Positions 57,699 through 64,000 of a DNA stretch of 64,000 bases are shown in pieces. The notes under the pieces are model-generated. The model made no database searches and had not been told where the DNA came from. It saw only the letters and a list, made by a program, of their open reading frames with translations. Location of the stretch: positions 12,568,182 to 12,632,181 of the forward strand of contig CM030841.1 of the NCBI GenBank assembly GCA_018105865.1, in the 5' to 3' direction. The DNA is from Metaphire vulgaris (lineage: Eukaryota; Annelida; Clitellata; Crassiclitellata; Megascolecidae). Both the position numbers and the translations under genes were made by a program. Every line of letters starts with the position of its first letter. The first letter of the stretch is position 1.

Positions 57699-60600
57699 AT
57701 GAAGAATCTGTTTGGCTGTAGTCTTCTGTTCGTTATTCTGCTGACGTCAGCAGAAATCGTCGTTCCGGATTCGGACCTAAAGGATTCCGGTAAGTTTTCG
57801 TCTGGATTCGAGGAAACGAAAAGCTACCTGCAAAATAAAGTCGATTAAACTTTTAATATGAAATCCTAAGTTAATTTGCAGACCATAGGCGTAAAGTTGG
57901 ATGAAAAAGTGGGAGTCCAACCCTATATATCTTCCCTTTCCAGAGCCGAGCCCAGTGTTTAATCTAGGCCGTTTTCGGGGGGAATTGCCCTTCCCCCCGG
58001 AAATTTCAAATTCCCCGGAAATTTTGGAATACTACATGGACTAACAGCGGCCCCTAGCAGAATTCCCCCGGCTTTGTCAGTTCCCCCCGGCTTTTTCAGT
58101 CCCTCCCCGGAGTCCAGGAGTCTAGATTAAAGACTGGCCGAGCCTCTCAAAATGTAGGGAGGATATATGTCCAATTAAAAATTGCCATGTAGAATAGTAG
58201 AACACAAAAATTCTGCTCGAGAAACTAGCAAGAAACTAGAAAGAAAGAACTAGTCAAAGGTTGGGGAAGTCTACGATGTGATGTCTAGGATTTTAATTAT
58301 GGCATCGCTGTCACCGACCGAATACCTGGTGAAAGATTATTTGGAATATTAGAAATATCTAAGTATTATTGTGGTTCGCGTTATAAAATTTATTTTTTTA
58401 ACGAAGATAAAATTTTTGTTCTGATTTTTAGGGGAAAATTTTGTTCGCCAATGTTTGTGTCATTTAGTTTTTAAATGTAAATTGACTGGCTAGATAGGTA
58501 AAAACACTGAAAAGCAAAAAAGGTCGTCAACTTTTTCGCAAACTTGTCAGATTGAAAGTGTCTTGCCTCCTGATAAACAGTGAAATGACGTCTCTGACTA
58601 GTTCGTTCAAATGGAAAAGATGCTAGCGATTAATTTATTTTCACGGTCGAATTTATATTGTTAAAAATATGAATTTTAAATGGGTAGACCTAGGGGTCGT
58701 CCATAAATTAGGTAACGCGATTTTGGCACTTTTTGACCCCCCTTATGTAACGCGACGTAACAAAACGTCAGACCCCCTAAAATATGACGTAACAACTGGT
58801 CGACCCTCTCCCATTTTCGTCTTCCGAAAAGTCTTGACAAGCAAAAAAGGTCATCCTTGTATTTTTTCCTCTCCAAAATCCCTGACAGGCAAAATAAGGT
58901 CAAAGGTCATCACTTAAAATTTCTTTGCGTTACGTCGCATTTACGGAACCCCATCCCCCGCCCGCGTCGTCACACTTCGTAACAAATGGCCGGATCCCCC
59001 CTAACCGCGTTATGTAATTTATGGACGACCCCTACTTTGCAAAGCATAAAATATTTCAGTTGGACTAAGAGACAATTTTCAACTAGAAACTGATTCTTGA
59101 CGCAGTTAAGCTTGATGTTATATATAATATATATATATACCTATATATATATATATGTGTGTGTGCGTGTGTGTGTGCGCGCTCGCGCGTGTGTGTTTGA
59201 TTATATCCTATTATAAATATATAATAATATATAATAATCCGGAGACATTTCCGGACACATTTCCGGTCATAGTTATTAGTTAATAACTTAATAGGATTTT
59301 AATTATGGCATCGCTGTCACCGACCAAACACCTGGTGAAAGATTATTTGGAATATTAGAAATATCTAAGTATTATTGTGGTTCGCGTTATAAAATTTCTT
59401 TTGAGTTATAACGAAGATAATTTTCCGTCTGTGAAGTTGATCGATCGTACATTTTCCTTCAAGTTCTCGAGGTTTTATAAACAGGGACGTCATTTGGGGG
59501 TCAGGGGGCATTTCCCCCCCCGATTTTTAGGAGAAAATTTTTTTCGCCAATGTTTGTGTTATTTAGATTTTACATACCCAATTGGCTGGCTGGCTAAATA
59601 GGTAATCTGAAGTAACTAATCGTAAAGAAACGACTGACAAGCAAAAAAAGGTCGTCAACTTTTTCGCAAATTTGTAGGTTGTCAGGTCAAAAGTGTTTTG
59701 CCCCCCCCCCTGAAAAACAGTGAAATGACGTCTCTGTTTTTCAAAGCCATGATTTAGCACGTATCAAAATCCTATACTGTAGCCTGTAGGCATATCACTC
59801 CACTCCGATTTTCTAACAGAATGACTTATGTAGTTGGCGTTTTGCCTCTTTGCTAGTCGGCATTCCGCCAGAAAGAATACGTGCCGAACAAATGGAATTA
59901 TTTCAGAAGACTAGAAACCATCCGATAAAAATTTTGCCGTAAGAAGTCGTTATACTTTCCCTGAAAGTGTAAACCCAGAAAAATCGTCTAAATACTTTTT
60001 CGAACTGCTAAAGAATGCTCTTCTTGTGCGCCATGTTCTGGTGATTGATTGATTGATTCAATCATTCATTGATTGATTGCCGTGCGCGATTTTCGGAAGA
60101 CTTGCAAAATCGTAGTTTTGTGAAGATATCGACGATCTTTTGAAGCTGTCTCAAATTATCAGTTTAAGTAGGACCCTATACTCTAGCGGTATCTGAACTC
60201 GACCGCTGTTGCACTTAGTTCCTTATCAAGTAATCAAATAGACATTCTATTTTTGCCTAATTGTATTCGATTTTCAGATAGGATGGTCAGTTTGGACCTG
60301 TATTTTTATCTTAAAAGTGCACTGACAAAATAATCCACTTAAAACCTTAAAGAAGATCCTGTCGAATGAAGTCACTGTTCTGACTATTATAATTAATCAA
60401 CCGAAATAGTCTCAACTTCAGCTCTTAGTACCGGATTTTTCAATTAGAGACCGAATATTCAGAACAGATCGTGAAATCATATTACGTTGTGACAGGACGT
60501 GGTTAGGGTAATTGTAGATTGACCAGATTCTATAGTATAGAGAGGATTGTCATATTTGCCGACGCAAAACCAAAATTTATTTAGGCCAAATTGAGAGTTG

Positions 60601-61812
60601 ATTAATTAATTTTAGTCAGTTGGCCGGAATATATTTAATAATGGTTCAAATGAACTAGTTAATGTAACTATAGGCAGTTCAGTGAGAACTTACGACGTTC
60701 CATCGGCAAACGAAGACTGATTAAAGGATTTCTCTTTCTCTGTCTCTGTCTGTCTCTCTCTCTCTTACCATCTCTCTTCCTCTTCATCTCTGTATCTGTA
60801 TGCATGTTTCTGTCTGTCTGTTTGTCTATCTATCTGTGTGTGACTGTCTGTCTTTACCTCTCTTCCCCCTCTTTCTCTCTCTTATGTTTCTGTCTCTGTC
60901 TCTCGTTCTCTGAATCTGTCTGTCTGTCTCTTGTTCTGTCTATCTGTCTTTCTGTCACTCTCTGTCTCTGTCTGTCTGTCTATCTGCCTCTCTCTCTCTC
61001 TCGTTATCTTCTCTAGCGGTCATATGATCGTATCCTTGTAATTTCAAAGAAGATATAGTATATATCCACTTGTTGCTTTTTCTGTCTTAAAAATCAAGTC
61101 GCATCTGATCAGTACAAGAGTCAAGTATCAACGCCTCTATATTTTTAGCCTTCATATCTTCAGATAGCTGAATGTAGCTAGATAAACCTATACGTGAAAC
61201 AAATTCAGAGTTGGCTGCTGAGCTATTCTTGCTTTATTTATCCCGTCGACCGCATAATATTATGGCTGTATTACAAGTTTATCAAATCAACTATTGATAA
61301 ATGAGATAGGTTAGGTACACGATATAGGAATAAATGCGACTAGGCCTATAAGAATAGTTATTGTCAACAAATCATAAGAATCAATCAATCATTCAACCAA
61401 TCCAAAGTCAGTAAATCAACAAATCAATCAAGCTAACTGAAAGAATTAATGTCTTTGATGATTGTGCTCCTACTTTTTGGCCTATAGACATAGGCCTATA
61501 TTGAATGGGCATTATGGACACACGTCTGCATTTGCGACGACCTTGTGGTGTTAAACATAGCGAACACGAGTGACGATTCAATCATTTACTACCGAGTGAA
61601 AAAGTGCGAGGAGTGAATACAGCTATACAACGGAGTGGATTTTTATCATCACGGCGAACAAATTAGGCAATATGGTTCGAAATGCGATATCGATTGATTG
61701 CAGGAAAAAATCCAAGGCTAGACCCAAGAATCCGCAAAAGCCGGAATTTCCTCCGAGTATTCTGGACGACTGAAATCTCGGTCACTTTATCATGTCAATG
61801 GGGGACACATCT

Positions 61813-61901
<89 letters not shown>

Positions 61902-62542
61902 CAGGGGCGTCACGGTCGTCACCCGATGCGGTAAAGCCATATTGCCACCACCACCCACAAAAATAATTAGGGGGCCTACATCATGGACCTCCTTGAGTAC
62001 CCCTGTACCAACTCATGCGTGCAGAATAGAATCGCTTAGCCTATTTAATTTTCGAACACCAAACGCTTTGGTGTCACCCGCTTGTGACGTAATCGGTGTC
62101 ACTCGGCGCCACCCGCTCTCCCCTCGCCCCCTAGCGACTCCACGGGAGCATAATACTGTATATGGATTTTATGAAACTAACTAATCTTTTCGAAGCCAGT
62201 GGTTTTGAAATGGTTCGGCCCCTGTTGGTTTTTAAAAATCGAACTTACTCTGGAATGACCTGGTCTTTTGCGGGTGGATTTGAAGTACCATCGATTGATA
62301 CTCTTGGGTATTAGAACTGGTGTTATAGAAGTGCATAAATATTATGGCATTACACACCTGGCTGAGGGCTACAGAAACGGAGATCAGCCCCCCGTGAGCC
62401 CTTGAGGCTCGGGAATCTGTAAACTTTCTTTTAAAATGATAATTGTGATTTTCATTTGCAGGCAATGGTCATGAGTGGAACTACAATGCCACAGACGAAA
62501 ACGGTATGTGTCCGCATATAGAATCAAGCTAAATTTTAAGTT

Positions 62543-62597
<55 letters not shown>

Positions 62598-63217
62598 TCT
62601 GTATTTATATCATAGACCCTACTCTGTACCATAACGTATGGCAATCTGTGGCGATAAAGTCGAACAATTGAAGCAGATTTCATCCAAGGAGGAGAAATGG
62701 ACGAAGGCAAAATAATAGAAATGTTAAAATCTAGAGTTGACGACTGAGACTCAATTCATATGTCACAAAAACTGGATCGTCTGAAATTTTTCGAGTTTTG
62801 ATTTTTTGAATAATACAGTTCTTTTTGCACGTTGATTTTTAATTTGTCATCTGGCCGTGTTTTACATGCCTTTTGAAGATATTTTCTACAGACTGTTTCG
62901 AACAAGGACGCAACTAGGACCTCCCATCCCCCCTACTTAATCGATTCCTGGAAACAAGGAACTCGGCAAATTTGAAATGAGAGAATTTTGTTGATTCGAA
63001 TGTCGTCTAATACGCAGGTCCGCCGAATTGGAAAATTCACTATCCAACGTGTGGACTGTATCGTCAATCGCCCATTGAATTTAAAACCGAAACGACCTCT
63101 TACAATGAACAGCTGACGGACTTCACCTTCGACAGCTACGACAAACCTGCTGAATCTGGCTTCACCTTGAGAAACACCGGGAAAACCAGTAAGTGTGACA
63201 CCTCTCTTCCTCCCTCC

Positions 63218-63255
<38 letters not shown>

Positions 63256-63872
63256 CTCTCTCTCTCACACTCAATATATGGATATATATCTTTGATTCTT
63301 TGTACAGTGTTACAACCATAGTTGCTGTTTTTTGTCATTTCTTTTTAGTTTAGTTTAGTTTAGTTTAGTTTTCTTCATCCTATAATTATTAGATACAGTA
63401 ATCATATAAAACAGTAATTTCACAAAAAATCAAATAAAAATTTCAACAAATTAGCACAGAGAACTTTAATATTAACTAGTAGAGACATGATGTTAATACA
63501 TGGAAGAAAAAAGAAATACTGTAAGGTTACTAACGGGATCGGTAATTCTGTAAGGAACATAGGCAGATTTCATTAAAGGCTAGGGTAGGCTTAAGCCTAC
63601 CCAACTAAGCCCACCAAAACAAAAAAATTGTTTTTCCATCAACACCAGGTCTGTAGCGTGCTGGATGGCACGCGTGCTGGATGGCACCCCAGGCCCCCAT
63701 GCTAGCCTACCCAAATGTTAAACTCTAAATCCGCCCATGGTAAGGAAGTAGCCAAAACTTATTATATGTGGTATAATAATAGCAGAACATAGATAGTGCT
63801 TGATTATTAAAACAGTGGTAAATAATTTAAAACAGATTAACATTCACTAGCAGTCGTTATTTAGACGTACTT

Positions 63873-63954
<82 letters not shown>

Positions 63955-64000
63955 GCCTGTTTTGCTGCCGTTGTGTTTCAGTACAGATCGACGTGGACGG
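57699..64000 (+). CDS. Alpha-carbonic anhydrase B, 5' part
   Basis: Exons 57699-57789, 62462-62503, 63018-63188 and 63982 to the window end, phase-consistent. It starts MKNLFGCSLLFVILLTSAEI, a clear signal peptide, so the enzyme is secreted. Then HEWNYNATDENG, PPNWKIHYPTCGLYRQSPIE with the conserved Cys and QSPI, and FTLRNTGKT|IQIDVDG. The corresponding place in gene A reads VLLNSGHD, so the proton-shuttle His is Lys here. Exon 3 is 171 nt, the same length as its partner in gene A, and intron phases are the same, which shows tandem duplication. Zinc-binding exons lie beyond the window, so catalysis cannot be judged. The first intron (4.7 kb) is packed with MITEs and simple repeats. Confidence 0.88.
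57953..58136. mobile_element. CAGTGTTTAATCTAG-family MITE
   Basis: Ends CAGTGTTTAATCTAGGCC and GAGTCTAGATTAAAGACTG. Perfect 8-bp duplications GCCGAGCC at 57,945-57,952 and 58,137-58,144. Confidence 0.9.
58693..59032. mobile_element. GGGGTCGTCCATAAATTA MITE, TA target
   Basis: Ends GGGGTCGTCCATAAATTA and TAATTTATGGACGACCCC with TA on both sides. GACAAGCAAAAAAGGTCATCC at 58,836. Nearby, 58,500-58,610 holds the right half of the CAGGGACGTCATTT family. Confidence 0.82.
59130..59200. repeat. (TA)n and (TG)n microsatellites
   Basis: A TA run is followed by TGTGTG and CGCG units. Confidence 0.9.
59482..59736. mobile_element. CAGGGACGTCATTT MITE
   Basis: Ends CAGGGACGTCATTTGGGG and GTGAAATGACGTCTCTG are inverted. 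GACAAGCAAAAAAAGGTCGTC at 59,636. Flanks do not give a clear duplication. The sequence before it (59,300-59,420) repeats 58,290-58,400 almost unchanged, so a larger segment was duplicated. Confidence 0.75.
59760..60730. other. No gene seen (intron)
   Basis: AT-rich intron of carbonic anhydrase B. GATT units at 60,040-60,080 are partly palindromic (TGATTGATTCAATCATTCA). Confidence 0.45.
60731..61012. repeat. (CT)n / (TCTG)n tract
   Basis: Degenerate TCTG, CTGT and CT units. The 70-codon frame here is a repeat artefact. Confidence 0.92.
61013..61817. other. No gene seen (intron)
   Basis: AT-rich intronic sequence with several ATAGGCCTATA words near 61,340 and 61,495. Confidence 0.45.
61818..61899. 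repeat. (GA)n microsatellite
   Basis: About 40 GA units without interruption. Confidence 0.97.
62245..62345 (+). mobile_element. LINE 3' tail, same family as 306-405
   Basis: CTCTGGAATGACCTGGTC, then TGAAGTACCATCGATTGATA and GTGTTATAGAAGTGCATAA. Nearly identical to the plus-strand tail near the left edge of the window. Confidence 0.8.
62347..62425 (+). mobile_element. SINE 3' part next to a LINE tail
   Basis: CACCTGGCTGAGGGCTACAG, AAACGGAGATCAGC and CTTGAGGCTCGGGAATC match the 3' half of the tRNA-derived SINE. It ends about 37 bp before the acceptor of carbonic anhydrase B exon 62,462-62,503. Confidence 0.75.
62546..62597. repeat. (TA)n microsatellite
   Basis: About 24 TA units, 43 bp after the donor of exon 62,462-62,503. 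Confidence 0.95.
63212..63268. repeat. (CT)n after a splice donor
   Basis: CT and CCT units shortly after the donor GTAAGTGTGAC of exon 63,018-63,188. The matching intron of gene A also starts with CT repeats (50,404). Confidence 0.93.
63558..63739. mobile_element. hAT-type MITE, CATAGGCAGATTT end
   Basis: Starts CATAGGCAGATTTCATT and ends CTAAATCCGCCCATG. Perfect 8-bp duplications GTAAGGAA at 63,550-63,557 and 63,740-63,747. CTGGATGGCACGCGTGCTGG shows a short inner repeat. Confidence 0.85.
63873..63954. repeat. (ATT)n just before a CA exon
   Basis: About 27 ATT units end 27 bp before the acceptor of carbonic anhydrase B exon 63,982. Confidence 0.95.

Overview
The window is nuclear DNA of an animal: split genes with GT-AG introns, tRNA-derived SINEs, decayed LINEs, very long microsatellites and dozens of miniature DNA transposons (MITEs). 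EHBP1, a FAM20C-type Golgi kinase, a Jupiter/HN1 relative and two secreted alpha-carbonic anhydrases point to an invertebrate metazoan. The frequent word TAGGCCTA and the style of the repeats suggest a marine invertebrate, perhaps a deuterostome such as an echinoderm; this lineage guess is weak.

Layout. (1) 0.6-9.7 kb, minus strand: eleven phase-consistent exons of EHBP1 (NT-C2 domain, NPF motif, CH domain), running off the left edge, with LINE fragments in its introns. (2) 11.7-13.3 kb: a MITE stack interrupted by a LINE. (3) 14.4-16.2 kb, minus strand: a decayed THAP-domain gene. (4) 16.8-18.2 kb: a hAT-type element carrying a tandem array. (5) 18.4-22.6 kb, plus strand: a complete nine-exon gene for a 278-residue protein of unknown function. 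(6) 23.4-29.0 kb, minus strand: the kinase part of a FAM20C-like gene. (7) 29-40 kb: almost only repeats, plus one orphan signal-peptide exon at 36.66 kb on the plus strand. (8) 40.6-43.9 kb, minus strand: two exons of a JPT1/HN1-like gene. (9) 49.7-64 kb, plus strand: two alpha-carbonic anhydrase genes in tandem; the first is complete except for its start exon, the second runs off the right edge.

The genes do not form a pathway, although FAM20C-type kinases and secreted carbonic anhydrases both occur in biomineralisation; that link is only suggestive here. The most unusual content is the transposon landscape. Over twenty short elements have inverted ends, and most sit between 8-bp target duplications (the hAT signature). 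They fall into many families by their ends, yet several families share one internal word, GACAAGCAAAAAAGGTC, and one element is a chimera of two families. Several insertions touch gene structure: a SINE abuts a carbonic anhydrase splice acceptor, a MITE lies 18 bp past the FAM20 stop codon, and a piggyBac-like MITE lies 13 bp after a splice donor. All exon calls were made by eye from splice sites, reading phase and remembered family motifs; no alignment was run.
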